Positions 49,993 to 61,909 of a stretch of 64,000 bases of DNA are shown here, in pieces (position 1 is the first letter of the stretch; each line of letters opens with the position of its first letter). The position numbers and the translations under genes are program-made. Below the pieces are notes generated by a model that was given only the letters and a program-made list of their open reading frames with translations, ran no database searches and was not told the origin of the DNA. The DNA comes from Benincasa hispida (lineage: Eukaryota; Streptophyta; Magnoliopsida; Cucurbitales; Cucurbitaceae): contig NC_052352.1 in assembly GCF_009727055.1 (NCBI RefSeq), positions 20,889,085 through 20,953,084 of the forward strand, read 5' to 3'.

Positions 49993-51647
49993 TGATGCGT
50001 TATTTTATTAAATATGGAAAATGGATGATATGCATTGACGGAATTACGTTGTGCACTCAAGTTTCCCCAGCGGAATCCAAGTGTAAATTCCTCTGAGTTT
50101 CCCGGTAAGTCCAGGGTCGATCACAAGAACTTGTGAAAATAATTTACGTTGATAATTTTCTTATGAAAACTTTGCGGTATCCGGTAAAATAAATAAGGTG
50201 GTTGGTTTATTGTTGCATTAATGAAAATAATAATAAATGCGGCAGAGTTCGAAAAGAGTTGGCAACGGGAAGTACGATGAATATGTGGTGAACGGATTGA
50301 GAAGGGTTTCGGCTAACACTCCCTAGGTTGCGTTCATGCCTTGCGATCATGCAACATGTATACAATAGTAAACCACCTTTCGGCATGAATGCCACGGCTT
50401 TTAAGGCTAGAACGCATGCGATAAATATGCGATAAGTCTACAGGGTTTACACATAAACCTCTATTTCTATTTATGCAATGACAACATGACATTCACACAA
50501 ATATGCGACCGCATAATATCATTTCTATTCCTAGGATGCATGCAATGCAAGTTGACAAACAGAGCTTATCTTTAAATCCCTATTTCTGGTTTATGCAGGC
50601 CTAATCTTGCTCTTTCAAGTCAGATTCTAACCTAGCTCTCTCAAGACACTAGGTTCTTTCTTTAGATTCTCTCTTGAGCAACTCTAAAGGGATGTTTCGC
50701 ACAGCATAAAACAAGACAATCGCAAGCAATGAACTTCCTAGATCATGTTAGCTTAGTTCCACTCGACCCATTCAACTAATTTAGCTACTCATGTGTATTA
50801 AGAGAGTGAACAGATGTAGAAATATAACTTCCATTGATTAGATAAAAGATGAATTACAAAATAACAATGTAAGTATAGTAAAGAGCCTGGAGCAATTTCT
50901 TGCCACCAGGTGTTACACTGTTCTACTCGTGCTCTAAAGATATTCTCGCTTTTGCGAGAGTCAACCCGCTCTCTGCTCTTACGCCCCAAGGTTCTCTCTC
51001 GAGCTGCCTTGGACGATCTCTAGCGTTACCACTCTTCTCTAGCTCCGCCGTGAAATGGAAAAGAAACTTATGAAGAAAGGTGTGAACTTGTAAAGTGATG
51101 AAGTAATCGACTGCTTAACCCCTTCTCTGAAGAATGCACTTGGTATTTATAGGGCATCAAAGGTGAAAGGCGGCTTCTCTCTCCTAGTTGTACAGATGGG
51201 ACAACTTTAATTCCTGACTGATGCGCCGGATAGTTGTCACCGATAAAGCTAGATGTACTTTGTGACCGTTATCGGTTGTTAACTTAATTTGGATCCGACT
51301 ACTGTCAGCTTTCCGTCCCATTGATCTTAATTTTCCTTTCATCCGGATGCGCCCACCATGTTGCAGTGATTCTTCTTGGGTGGATGTTTGTGAGCACGAT
51401 CAATGCAAAGTCTTGCGGTGAAGTTGCGCTGGACCGATGTATTCTTATGATCGCATTCTTTGCATTGCGTTAACACATTATTCTACACAAAAATATAGAG
51501 ATCAACTGTCCTAATGCGTTGGACGCATGCGACCACAATATTGTAGAATTTATGCTTAATGGACGCAATTTAACATATTCTATCAATGCAATCCGACATT
51601 GTTTAGGAACTTAGTACTATAATAACGTGCATTTCTGCCCGTTATCA
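49993..51647 (-). mobile_element. Solo LTR (TGATAACGGGCAG family) inside MULE-2
   Basis: On the minus strand it runs TGATAACGGGCAGAAATGC ... ACGCATCA, with TG and CA ends, 1655 bp. The 5-bp target duplication agtat is at 49988-49992 and 51648-51652. A TATA-like ccctataaatacc sits at about 51143-51155 (minus strand). It has no coding region. It is related to the LTR at 56584-58270. Confidence 0.9.
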
Positions 51648-51724
51648 AGTATATTACAAGTATGAAAAAGTATGAAGTATGTTACAAGTATGACGTATGA
51701 AAAAATGATCAATGGTATTTATAA

Positions 51725-54291
51725 CTAAACTGGATGAGGGGTGTTTGTGTCTTGGTCTCTGGCATTTTCGACACGTCGCACGGTTGTAAGCGGTTCAGTA
51801 CAATTTTGGCGGTTATGTCCATAATTCCCACATCGACCACACTTCATTTGTCTGTGAAATTTTCCTCTGGATGGTATTCTTCTCACTCTCCATCGCCCAG
51901 CTTGTGCCACAAACTTCGGAGGAAGGATAATCTTTTCTACGTATCCAGAAGGTCTTTTCTATTCAGATATGTGGCCAAGTGGATTTATAGGCTCTGCATA
52001 CGCAGTCATAGAAATTCTACTGTATAAAATCAATTGCAAAAACTGTGGATAGGTATATTTCTTTCCTTGGCAGCAAGAATTTCATGGGAATACGGGATAC
52101 CAAGTGAGTCGAATTCCTTACACGTGCATTCCTTCGTGTGAAGATTGACAATACCGTCCAATCGATTATCTCGCACGTGTGCCCGATAACAATCAATAGG
52201 CTCCATCCGATATCGTCTACCCTTATCAGTTTCACTTGCCAATCGGGTTTCACAGTAGTCAGAGTGCAATGTCGTTCGAGATGCCCAATAATTCCTCCGT
52301 TCATAGAACCACGATTGGAGCATTCCTCTAACATGTTCAATCAAGCATACTATGGGCATCAGTCGATACTCTTTAGTTAAGGAATTGAAACACTCAGCAC
52401 TGTTGGATGTCATGTTATCATATCTTCGTTCTATTTGATAAACCCGTGCCTATCTTTGAAGACTGATGTCTTCTAAATATTTCGTGACAGTACCGTCTCT
52501 AAAACTGCGAAGTTCGTCCCATTTTGTTTGGAACTTTGTCATGCGAAATGCTCTTGCTGTATCTCTAAATATCCCAACAACCGTGCTATCTTTAAAGTTT
52601 GTAACCAGATTCTGTTCTATATTCCATGTGCACGATCCATGAAATGTTGTGGGAAAAAATGCACGAATAGCATTACCAATAGATACCATCCGATCAGACA
52701 CAAACACCAGATTATCGGGTTTTCCAATACTACATTTCAAGTTTGACATAAAACATTTTCATGATCGATTGGTTTCATTGTCCACTATTGCATATGCTAG
52801 TGGGTATAATTGATTGTTCCCATCCATAGAAATCGCAACCAACATGGTGCCTTTGTATTTTCCTTTCAAGTGCGACTCATCAACAATAATACAAGGCTGA
52901 CAAATTGCAAAACTTCTAATACAAGGCCCTAATGCCATAAATATATACTTGAAATGCACCTCACCTTCAAGTTCGATCTCAAAGACTGTACCCGAATTCT
53001 CTATTTTTAGTGCTTCTCTATAGGCATGTAGTATGGAGTATGAGTATTCTGGATTAATTCTAGTGAGATCATACGCGGCTTCCCTTGCACGCCACACTTT
53101 ATCATAACTTATGTTCACGCCATAATCTCTCCTCATATCCTTAACGATATGACAAGGTTTATAAATACGTCCTATGCCCGTGAACTTATCTTTGATGAGT
53201 TGACCAAAAACCGTAGCAATTGCTTGTCCTGTCCGACAACATCTCCTCCTCTTGGAACTTCTTGATCAACGCATAGCTATCTCTGAAACTGCTCTCAAAC
53301 ACTTTTTCTAATGTTTTTCAAGAGGATTTCAGTTTATGAACTGAAGAGACACCTTGTGGTGGTATTTATAGCCCAAAGGAACTGATCCTTCTCATTTCTT
53401 AAGGCTTTCAATGCAAGATACCTCCTACCTTAGCAACTTTTAGAGTGTCTGCACCAAGTTTTGCCACCACCTACTTCCTTGCCATTCACCTACATCTATG
53501 CCACACACCTACTTGCATGAAGTTGAGTTGTCTTCCTCATGCATAAATCTTCCTTGCATGAAACTCTATTCGTCCAGCTCCTACTAACTCAAGCTCAACC
53601 TTCTCTTAGGCAATCTCATTTTCAAGTCCTTTTTGCTCAAAAATAGTTGACCAACTTCAACGTCCTCTGTCCCAGATAAACTATGACTTGAAGACACAGA
53701 TGGTGGAACCACTGAAGCTGCTGTAGAACAACGCACATCTCCATGATCACGATCCATTTCATTCAATCCTGCTGGTTGTTCATTCACATCCACATCCACT
53801 AAAGGACCACAATCCATATAATCGAATTTTGATGGTACAGTGTTGGTAGACAATGGAATATCAGTGTTGGTAGACTATGGAATATCATCCTCTTCCCGAC
53901 GAAACTGATATGATTCCTCGTATTGTCTGTCCACAGCCGTATCATCATAACTCACATTTTCAAACCCCATTCCAACCCTTTCATCCTATTTAGACTTCAA
54001 CGTTACAACTATCTGAAGTCTACTAAGCTCTTCTCGCAAAAGAAAGAAGTGAAGATCATTATCATCCGTTATGCATTGTGGAGGGGCTTCAAATATAAGA
54101 TTATATTTAATTTTCAGGATAAGATCAAACTCTGAAGAACTGAATTTTGTAGCCCTTTAAATGCGAGATTTAAGTTCTTCATAATTCACTCTAGGGGGCA
54201 CAACGATTCCTTTCAACTGTCCCCCAATATACGGATTTTCATTCGCATCCCAATCACCTTCAAATCGAATAAATAGACACTTTTCTGTCAT
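51725..54291 (-). pseudogene. MuDR-type transposase of MULE-2
   Basis: It starts at 54291 with MTEKCLFIRFEGDWD, an N-terminal PB1-like region, stop-interrupted at about 54161. Later blocks carry VEVGQLFLSKKDLKM (near 53660) and CIIVDESHLKGKYKGTML with the first catalytic Asp (near 52880). LVFVSDRMVSIGNAI (near 52700) has the second Asp. NSAECFNSLTKEYR (near 52390) is followed by a SWIM finger CTCKEFDSLGIPYSHE (near 52110) and a C-terminal zinc knuckle CGRCGNYGHNRQNC (near 51820). Most of the zinc-binding region before the DDE core (about 53140-53580) has been lost or scrambled, and several frameshifts separate the blocks. Length and order match mudrA-like transposases. Confidence 0.85.
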
Positions 54292-54339
54292 CCTACAAAG
54301 CAAGAGAACATTTGTCATTAAGCTGTACAAACAATTGAA

Positions 54340-54440
54340 GTGTACTCTCGCTCTCTCTCAAAATCTCGCTCTCGCTCAACATCTCGATCTCTCTCAAAAT
54401 ATCGCTCTCTCTCATAATCTCGCTCTCTCTTTTCCTCTTC
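54340..54440. repeat. MULE-2 motif array, right (ctcgctctctctc)
   Basis: About seven copies of ctcgctctctctcaaaatct-like units upstream of the transposase start are the reverse complement of the gagagagcgagat motif elsewhere in MULE-2. Confidence 0.8.
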
Positions 54441-55594
54441 CTCTTTCTTACTCTCTCCCAATACAAAATTTCGTAATGCTACCCTTCCATAAATAACACA
54501 TCAAAAATAATTAAACAGACTCAAAATAATTCACCTTTCTGAAAAAACTGTTCCTTTCTGAGAAAGCCTTGTCTTGGAAATCCCCGTTCGAAAAATCTCC
54601 GTTCAACAAAACATCGTCGAAAATCAGAGAAGTAATCACCTTTGAAATGGAGTTTAGAGTTTATAGAAATCACCATTGTATTGTGTTTAGGTATTATTGA
54701 TTTGATTTGAGGCTTCCGTCGTGACATTTTGTCAAATCAACAGTACACTGAGGAGCAATCACATCAAACTAGGGAATTTCAAGCGAGAGCAAGAGCGTTT
54801 AATCAGACAAGAGCGAGATTTACCTTGTGAGGCTGGTTTAAGGGCAATTTACGTAATTTGGTATGGTGATGATGTTAGCAGAGGGTCAATTGACATTATT
54901 TTTTAAAAATGGGTCATTTAAAATTTTGGGCCCTATTTTTGGGTCATCCGTACAAATTTCCCGGAGAAGTTTGTGGTCATCAAGATTGTCCATATCCATG
55001 GTTAGTATCGAACTGTGGAGTACATCTGGGTTCATTTTTGTAACCAAACCAAGCTTCACTTCGATCTTCCCCCGAGTTACATGACTCAATATGATTATCC
55101 ATTGAAGACATGGTGGGAATAGTACGTGTTAGAATGGTTGTATTTCCGAAGTTTTGCCTAGTTGGAATATGTTGATTCATTGGATTGCATAGTTGGTACA
55201 TATTCTCAGTGTGTAATCCATGACTTTCATAAGGTGTAACTGATACAAATAACAACATCTGGGATGCATCACTACCTTCTAAAAAGAAGCTAAGATCTTC
55301 ATTGTCGACTACGTCAATTGGGGGAGTCGGGACCAATAGATTGTAGCAACATTTGATGTGTATATTAAACATATCTGGATTGATATTCAGTCGTTGGTGC
55401 ATAATACTCATTAATTCACTGACTGTTATATCATTTTTGACCTTCAAACCTTTCATATGACCTCCAACATAATTGCTTCCCTGTTGGTCCAATGCCCCAC
55501 CAAGTCGTACAAAGATGCGAAGTAGCGTCATTGATCTGCAATTGGATTAGCAAATTTTAAGCAATACCCAATCAAATTTTAAGAAATTGTCTAG

Positions 55595-55790
55595 TAATTG
55601 ATAAATGATCGCCTAGCTATTTATAAGTGTTCGTTTAAAATTGTATACACGATTTCATATATAACGATCGTTCAGTATTATATATGATCGTTTATATAAT
55701 ACTAAAGGATCGTTTATATTGTAATGAACGATCACCTATATATTGCTATATGATCATTCATTCAATACTAAATGATCTGGGGGACAAGAA
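55595..55790. repeat. MULE-1 motif array 4, upstream of transposase
   Basis: Copies such as acgatcgttcag, gatcgtttatataatac and aacgatcacctatata recur every 20-25 bp upstream of the MULE-1 transposase start codon. This is the right-hand counterpart of array 1. Confidence 0.8.
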
Positions 55791-56239
55791 ATAATGTAAA
55801 ATATCACTTACGTTCTCTTCGTTTTTTGATCTAACGAACGGATCTTCCTTTATACCCAAAGACACAATGAAATTAACAAATATGAAAGCGATCGACAATA
55901 AGGATATTGTATACTGAAACTCTGAGAGAACAACGATAGAATGAAAAACGTACGACGGAAAATAAATAATTGAGAGTGATCTTCCATTCTTGATATCATT
56001 GTTATTTAATATTATTAATAAAATATTAGTCGGGAATAAATGCGTTGGTGGAATGTTAGTGTTACATCGAATACATATTAAAGGAAGAGTTGAAGAAATC
56101 ATTGAAGGAAGAAGAAATGTGGCGCAATTTGAGTTTTCTAAATTAGGGGTAAAATTGGCATTTCACATGGCCAAAAGATATCATAGATAAGTTTTTAGGA
56201 AGAGGTCAACCATAAAAAAGTTTTTGAGATTTGAGTTAT

Positions 56240-59200
56240 TGATGACGGGTAGAAATGCACGTCATTATAGGCCTTTTATTTAGAATTATGAGAGCTGTTA
56301 AGTAGAAGATGCGGCAATTATACTTAGAATTCATGAGAAAATGAGTTTGTGTCTATCGGCATTAAGAATCTCGGCTAACCCACTATTATGCGTTATTATG
56401 CGTTCAAGTGTTTATTTTTGTAGCAACCGCAGATATCGATCGCATACGCGGAAGCCAGGCTATCGCAAAGACGACCGCATGCAAGGAATCTCTCTATCGT
56501 AGAGGGGAACGCATACGTTTGACGCATGGATGTTGCGGCCATTAACCGCATGCGTCTATCGCATAGAAGTTGCAGCCGTCAAGTGATAACAGGCAGAAAT
56601 GTACGTTATTACAGCGCAAAGTTATAAAACAATGCAGGGTTGCGATGTAAAAATATACAATATTGCGTCCAAAAGCATTAAGTTCACCATATGGCGATCG
56701 CATACGTCCATCGCATTAAAACAGTTAACTTATGTATTTTTTTGCAGAATATGCGTTGACGCAAGGCGGAAAATGCGATCCAAAGAAATCATTGGTCGAG
56801 TGTATTAAGAGATTGTGTTAACGCAAGGCTATGCGATCATTTGCACTCGCGATTATCTGCTCAAGAAGGTTGCCGCATAGAGCCGGCACATCATGGTGGG
56901 TACATCTGGGTGAAAAGCATAATAAATCACGATGGGCAGAAAGCTGATGACGGTCAATTTCGAATTAAGTTGACAAGCCGTTAACGAATTACTGTAGCAA
57001 GTACACTCAACTTTTTGGTGACAAATATTTGGCGCATCAAACAGATAATTAATGTCATCCCATCAGTGCAATCATAAGAGAGAAGAAGCCTTTCACCCCG
57101 AAGTTCTATAAATACCAGAGGCCACTTTCAGTGAAGGAGTTCGTTCAATTAGATAATTTTTCCTCTTAGACAGAAGTAGCCTTATTCTTAGTTTTCTTTA
57201 CTTCAAAGGCAGAAGTGAGTGAAGGGAGATTATACCGAGAGATCGTTCTGGTGAACCTAGAAGAGTGCCGGGAGTATCGAGACCAGAGAGAGGGCTAACT
57301 CTTGCAGAAGCAAGAACATCTTTTGAGCAGAATAGAGATAACAGTGTAAAAACCTTGGGAAGCAAGGAATTGCTACCAGGCTCTCTACCCTTACTTCCAT
57401 TGTCATTTTGTACTCTGAATTTATTTATAGAAATGGAGATTTCATCTTTATATCTATTCACTCTCTGTACATTACGCATGAGTAGCTAAATATTTCGAAT
57501 GGGTTGAGAAGCACTTAGCTAGCATAACTGAGGATTTTTATTCTATGTGATTATCTTGTATTATGTATGCGTCATTCGTCCATTAGAGATACTCGGGAGG
57601 GTAGTCTAAGGATAGAATCTAGGCTTGGAAAAGTCAAGTTAGAATCTAGGCTTGAGAGAGTCAGATTAGAAATGCATAATCAAGAGATAGAAGCTTAGGA
57701 ATAACCGTTGTTTGCTATTAACGCATCGCATGCATCCTAGAGATAGGTTATGATTGTATGCGGTCATCTTGTCCTTGTGTGCATCTGGCATCGTCGCATA
57801 GGCAAGAAGTAGAGACTTAGGAATAAGCTCTATAGACACTATCGCATTCATCGCATGCATCCTAAAATTAGGAGCCACCATATTTGCATTGGAAAATGAT
57901 TTGCCGTCGCATGAGTGTAGCATGATCGCATAGTTTGAACGCATTCTTGGGAAATGCTAGCTAAAGACCTTTTCAACCCATTCCACCGCATACTCAGTGT
58001 ATCTATCGCATAATTACTTTTATCTCAAATTCGCCGCATACTTTTTATACTATAAACAATAACCCAATAACTCTTTGATTTATTTGTTACCGCAAAGTAA
58101 TCTAAAAATTATTGCCACATAATTTTTTCCTTAGTCCCTAAGTTCGACCCTGGGCTTACCAAGAAACTCAATAGGATTTATACTTGGGTCCTACTGAGAA
58201 AACTTGTTGCACAATGCATTTTCCATCACCGCAATTCCTTTCATTATTTCACCGCATAAAAAACGCATAATTAAGCGAATGCAGTCATCGCAGAGAGATT
58301 TCGGCTACAGAATAATAAACATAATAGAGGGATGATCGCAAGGTTGGTGGAATGCGTTGATACTCTAGAAACCAAGCATGAACGCATACCTCGGGAGTAT
58401 CAAAAGATGATGTTAACATTTCACCTACCACGCCGTTAGCAGCAGAGATTCAGAAAAGGACCATCGCGCCACGAGTGTCAGATTCTGAGTAGGTCCATTA
58501 ATGCTGTCAGTGATCAAGCTCTATAAATAGAAGCCGTTGAGTAGAATTTCAAATCATCCAAGTTTCTACCTTCAGATGGATCCTTGTGATCCAGATGAAA
58601 GCGTGAGAAGATAGCTTGAAAGTTTTTCATCCCCTTCAATCATTCCGAGTGACGACCGAAGCCTTCGCCGGAGTCAGAGCTCAAGAGAGTCTACTTCACC
58701 GCCAATCCATGGCACCACTGGTAGCCTTGACACACATCTGCTGGAAGCAAGACATTGCTTCCAGATGGCCCTCCATTTCTCTTCTTTCCTTGTATTGTAT
58801 TACATTTTGGCTTAAGGAATTAATACATTTTATGATCAATGCATTTCTATAATTTCCTTCGATTCTATCTCCATCTTCATTTTCTTAGCATCCTTTTCTT
58901 TCATTGCATCACTAAGTAAGATTGTTAGAGTATCGCATACTTAATCATGCGACATAGGAATATGAAGCAGGTAGCAAACCACTGGGAGGTGTGCGTTTCG
59001 CGAGTGTTGTGAGAAAACCTTATTTGCTTAGTGTGGAGCTGTAGCAACGCTTGTCTATAGGCGGACGCAATGCTTGTCTATGAGTAGAATCAGTAGCAAC
59101 TAACTGTCCGGGAGGGCAAGTGGTTGGTCGCATTAAGCAATGTAAGCAAGTGTTCACTAGAGATAGGAATAATCTTACGTCAGTCAGGTTCATGCGATTA

Positions 59201-59947
59201 CCTCATCATTCATCATTTAGGCATACTTGGGAGAGTAGTCTAAAAACCAAATCTAAGTCTCGGGAGAGCGGATTTGATCGCATAAGCAAGAATGGGGAAC
59301 TTAGGAATAAACTCCATTTGCTACTACACAGCGTATGCACTCTTTAAGTAGGATATGGTAGTATGCGGTCATCTCGCTTATGTGTGAGAGCACGTGAGCG
59401 GGCATATGGAGGCTTAGAAATAGGCTTCTCAACACTATCACATATACATCGCATGCGTCTATGTCAAATGTGTATAATATGATCGCATAGTTTGCGTTGG
59501 CTAGGGTTACCCTTGCGATCAAGCTTAGGGTTTCGATGAAGAAATGCTCACCATTTTATCTATTTTTCCATGCATTTTACTACGCGTTAACAATTGTCAT
59601 GTCTCTACCTCTCATTCATACTTCTACCGCTTAATCTGTTAGTTAGAAGTAGGAGTAGTGCTTAGCCCATAACCCTTATCATTCTTTTATTTCTTCGCCG
59701 CATAGACATTACTGCATAACATTTAGCTACAAGTCTCTGAGTTCGACCTCGGATCACCCGAGAAACTTGCGATCTGGTTATACTTGGCGAGAGTGCAAGA
59801 AAACTTGTGACAGGAACGCATGGTCATTGCATAAGAGCTTAATGCATACATTCCATTCCAACGCATGATCACCGACGCATGAGAACCAACACATAACCTA
59901 AGACATGCATCGCATAAAATAATTGCGTTCACTAATTTACGTCATCA
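56240..59947 (+). mobile_element. 5' LTR of a Ty3/gypsy-type element, split by a nested solo LTR
   Basis: It starts TGATGACGGGTAGAAATGC (56240) and ends TTTACGTCATCA (59947). The nested LTR at 56584-58270 splits it; the rest is about 2.0 kb. A TATA-like ctctataaatag at about 58520-58532 marks the likely promoter. It lies in the right inverted end of MULE-1. The sequence is unusually rich in gcgatcgcat/gcatgcg words. Confidence 0.75.
56584..58270 (+). mobile_element. Solo LTR nested in the gypsy LTR
   Basis: It runs TGATAACAGGCAGAAATG ... ACGCATAA (originally probably CATCA), 1687 bp. It is flanked by tcaag (56579-56583) and ttaag (58271-58275), a 5-bp duplication with one change. The matching LTR copy at 62190 reads straight through this site (catcaagcgattgcgg), proving the insertion. 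It belongs to the same family as 49993-51647 and has a TATA-like tataaatacc at about 57109. Confidence 0.85.
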
Positions 59948-61226
59948 AGTTTTTGGCGCCTACATCTACATCTGTTCACGCCCACAACAAAGACTATCCT
60001 GCTTACGGACAGATCCCGAATACATCTTGAAGGAGAGCTGAAAAATGCCGCTATCTCAATTGATAAATTCATCTTGCTGGCAGACTTCCTCATTTTGGAT
60101 TATAAAGCGGACGAAGATGCGCCCATCATATTGGGATGACCATTCCCTTCGACCGGTCGCGCTCAAATTGATGTGCACAAGGGGGAGATCGTAATGAACG
60201 TTCATGGGAAAAAGCTCCGAATTAAGGTAGTCAAGATCTCAGAGGACAAAGAAAAGAGGGAAAAGCCACCGTGGACGAGAAAATACCAGCTTGGAATAAG
60301 TAGTCCCTGAGTTGCTATATAAATCAACCTCATCAGGGATGCAACTTTTTTTAATATCCTTTTTCCTGCATCAATACTTCATGAACTTTCATCATACTCG
60401 TTATTATCTATTATCGCAATTACTTTGTTGTTATCTGCACTTTTCCTTATTCTAAAAAAAAGGTTGGGAGGGGGGGGGGGGGGGTGGGGGGCAATCGTGC
60501 TGAACGATTACATAAAAAATTTTGTTTTGTATAATATTATTTGACCCTTCAGTTTTTTTCTTGCAACGATCGAGGCGAACGATTGCGAAGGTGTTACACG
60601 GAGAAGCAACTTATGTTATTTTGTCACCGCAATCTAAAGATAGGAGATCGCTGTAAAGAAGGATGTGTCAACAAACAATGTGGGCGACAGTGCAAATTTG
60701 GAGGTTGTATTCCAAATTTGGACTTTATTGCAGTGACAAAATAAATTTGGACTTTATTCCAAATTTTGCACTGCCGCATCGCATTTTAATTTTAAAAGTT
60801 TTATCACTGCATCCTCTTTGATTACTACAATCATTTAACATTGATAAATTTAGTAAGTCACCGCATGCTGTCTTTTTGCCAATTATGATTTCAATGATGA
60901 AACACATGCTTCTATTTTTTCATATATACTAGAATCAACTTAATCTTAGAAAAGTCACATCATGAAATATTTCTAGAAGTTAGAAGTCTGCTAGCTTTCT
61001 TTCAAACTTTCTTTACGTAGCTTCCTAAGAACATCGCATGACTTCTTTCAATCTTTTGGCAATGGGGACATTGCCGCATTTTAAATTTAAGGGTGAGGTA
61101 TTTACTTTTGACCTTGCTATTTTTAGCATCATGAAAAACAAAGAGGAAACTTTTGAGAATAACAACTCCACTGTCAACTGATGGCGGGAAATTGGAAGTC
61201 AGTTTTACTCAACAACTGAAATCCCA
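59948..61226 (+). pseudogene. Reduced gypsy internal region: PBS scrap and aspartic protease fragment
   Basis: Directly after the LTR the sequence tttttggcgcc looks like the start of a primer-binding site of the TGGCGCC (tRNA-Asp type) class, but it is cut short. From about 60040 to 60300 a gypsy protease fragment reads ISIDKFILLADFLILDYK and APIILG; a stop (60137-60139) replaces the Arg expected before PF. No reverse transcriptase or integrase follows. A G-run (60465-60490) and AT-rich DNA fill the rest. The fragment fits Tat/Athila-type gypsy elements; the coding part is dead. Confidence 0.65.
60462..60491 (+). repeat. G-rich run (about 26 G with few breaks)
   Basis: The run could form a G-quadruplex on the plus strand, and it is also the kind of tract where assemblies miscount bases. 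Confidence 0.85.
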
Positions 61227-61905
61227 TGGACACGGTATGCGATGCATGTTCCTAAGATATGCATTGATAGTCATGCGTCGATGGTCATACGTTGGACTGA
61301 TAATGCATTAATGAATGTATGCGATGACCATACGTCCTGCCACAAGTTTTCTTGTGTTCACGCCAAGTATAACATGAATACAAGTTTCTCGGGTAATCCG
61401 AGGTCGACCATAGGGACTTGTAGCTATATGTATGCGGTGATGTGCATGCGGCAGTATAAATAAAAAAATGGAGGGGATGTTGCTAAGTTAATCCTACTTC
61501 TACTCTTATCGAATAGACATCGCAATGAGAATATGCATGAAAGGTAGAGATGCGACAAACCTTGACATGAAATAAATTTGTGGGAAAATAGATAAAATGC
61601 GGAGATATTTTCATTGTAACCCTTAAAAGTGACCGCAAGGGCAACCCTAGTCAACGTAAGCCAATGCGATCATGCTACACTCATGCATGGCAAATCATTT
61701 TCCAATGGAAATGCGTCGCTCTTAAGTCTAGGACGCATTGTTGAATGCAAAAGTGTCCATAGAGCTTATTTCTAAGTCTCTACTATTTTCCTATGCGATG
61801 ATGCAAAATGTACACAATGCTGCAGTGACCGCACACAATTGTATCCTATCTCTAGGATGCATGCGATGGGTTAATAGCAAACAATGTTTATTCCTATTTT
61901 TGTAA
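61227..61905 (-). repeat. Inverted fragment of the gypsy LTR 3' half
   Basis: Bases 61227-61425 are the reverse complement of 59725-59930 (cttgtagctac.., cgacctcgg/ccgaggtcg). Bases 61475-61905 are the reverse complement of about 63300-63735 (gatgttgctaagttaatcctac against its complement). It is therefore an LTR piece in minus orientation. Confidence 0.75.
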
Positions 61906-61909
61906 CATC

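Larger units (their letters stand above)
45149..54962. mobile_element. MULE-2: complete Mutator-like element inserted in MULE-1
   Basis: The 9-bp duplication ggagaagtt is at 45140-45148 and 54963-54971. The inverted ends begin GGGAATTTTGTACGGATGACCC on the left (20-odd bases) and the matching GGGAAATTTGTACGGATG on the right, read inward. Similarity continues for about 115 bp (to about 45265 and from about 54838), including gtcaattgaccctctgctg and ccataccaaattacgtaaat. The span is 9814 bp, or about 8.15 kb without its nested LTR. It carries converging DUF1985/Ulp1 (+) and transposase (-) genes like MULE-1, but with a different motif family. Confidence 0.93.
39052..55531 (-). pseudogene. MuDR-type transposase of MULE-1, split by three insertions
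   Basis: Minus-strand pieces in coding order are 55531-54972, 45148-44858, 42701-41947 and 39930-39052. The N-terminal piece has an acidic PB1-like region (VDNEDLSFFLEG). The DNA-binding zinc region has KCKWRFSAKKLKERN and KHTCSLEM. The DDE core has VVDGTHL (first Asp, about 42205) and IISDRH (second Asp, about 42010). The SWIM zinc finger reads CTCMEFNCIKTSCYH near 39410-39430. Reading joins cleanly across the second (41947/39930) border (ALCI|YHIQNN) and the first LTR border (KSTKSL|LTVQCSVEKC) when the insertions and one target copy are removed. Several stops and frameshifts inside the pieces show it was already decaying. Confidence 0.8.
34001..56239. mobile_element. MULE-1: Mutator-like element with DUF1985/Ulp1 and transposase genes, interrupted
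   Basis: The left end (about 34001-34125) and the right part (about 56110-56239, inverted) match along tctcaaaaacttttt, cttcctaaaaactta, ccaattttatc/ccaattttacc and aaaactc, giving terminal inverted repeats of at least 110 bp. The left end starts near ggaaaatttcac...gaccc, similar to MULE-2. The right end is cut by an LTR element at 56240, so the 9-bp target duplication cannot be checked. Removing three nested insertions leaves about 8.2 kb: a plus-strand DUF1985/Ulp1 gene, a minus-strand transposase gene converging on it, and arrays of AAACGATCGTTT-like motifs between. All genes are broken. Confidence 0.8.

Noticed and set aside
60541..60744. Cysteine-containing 67-codon frame after the G-run
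   Set aside because: The cysteine spacing fits no known finger, and the region is degraded gypsy interior.
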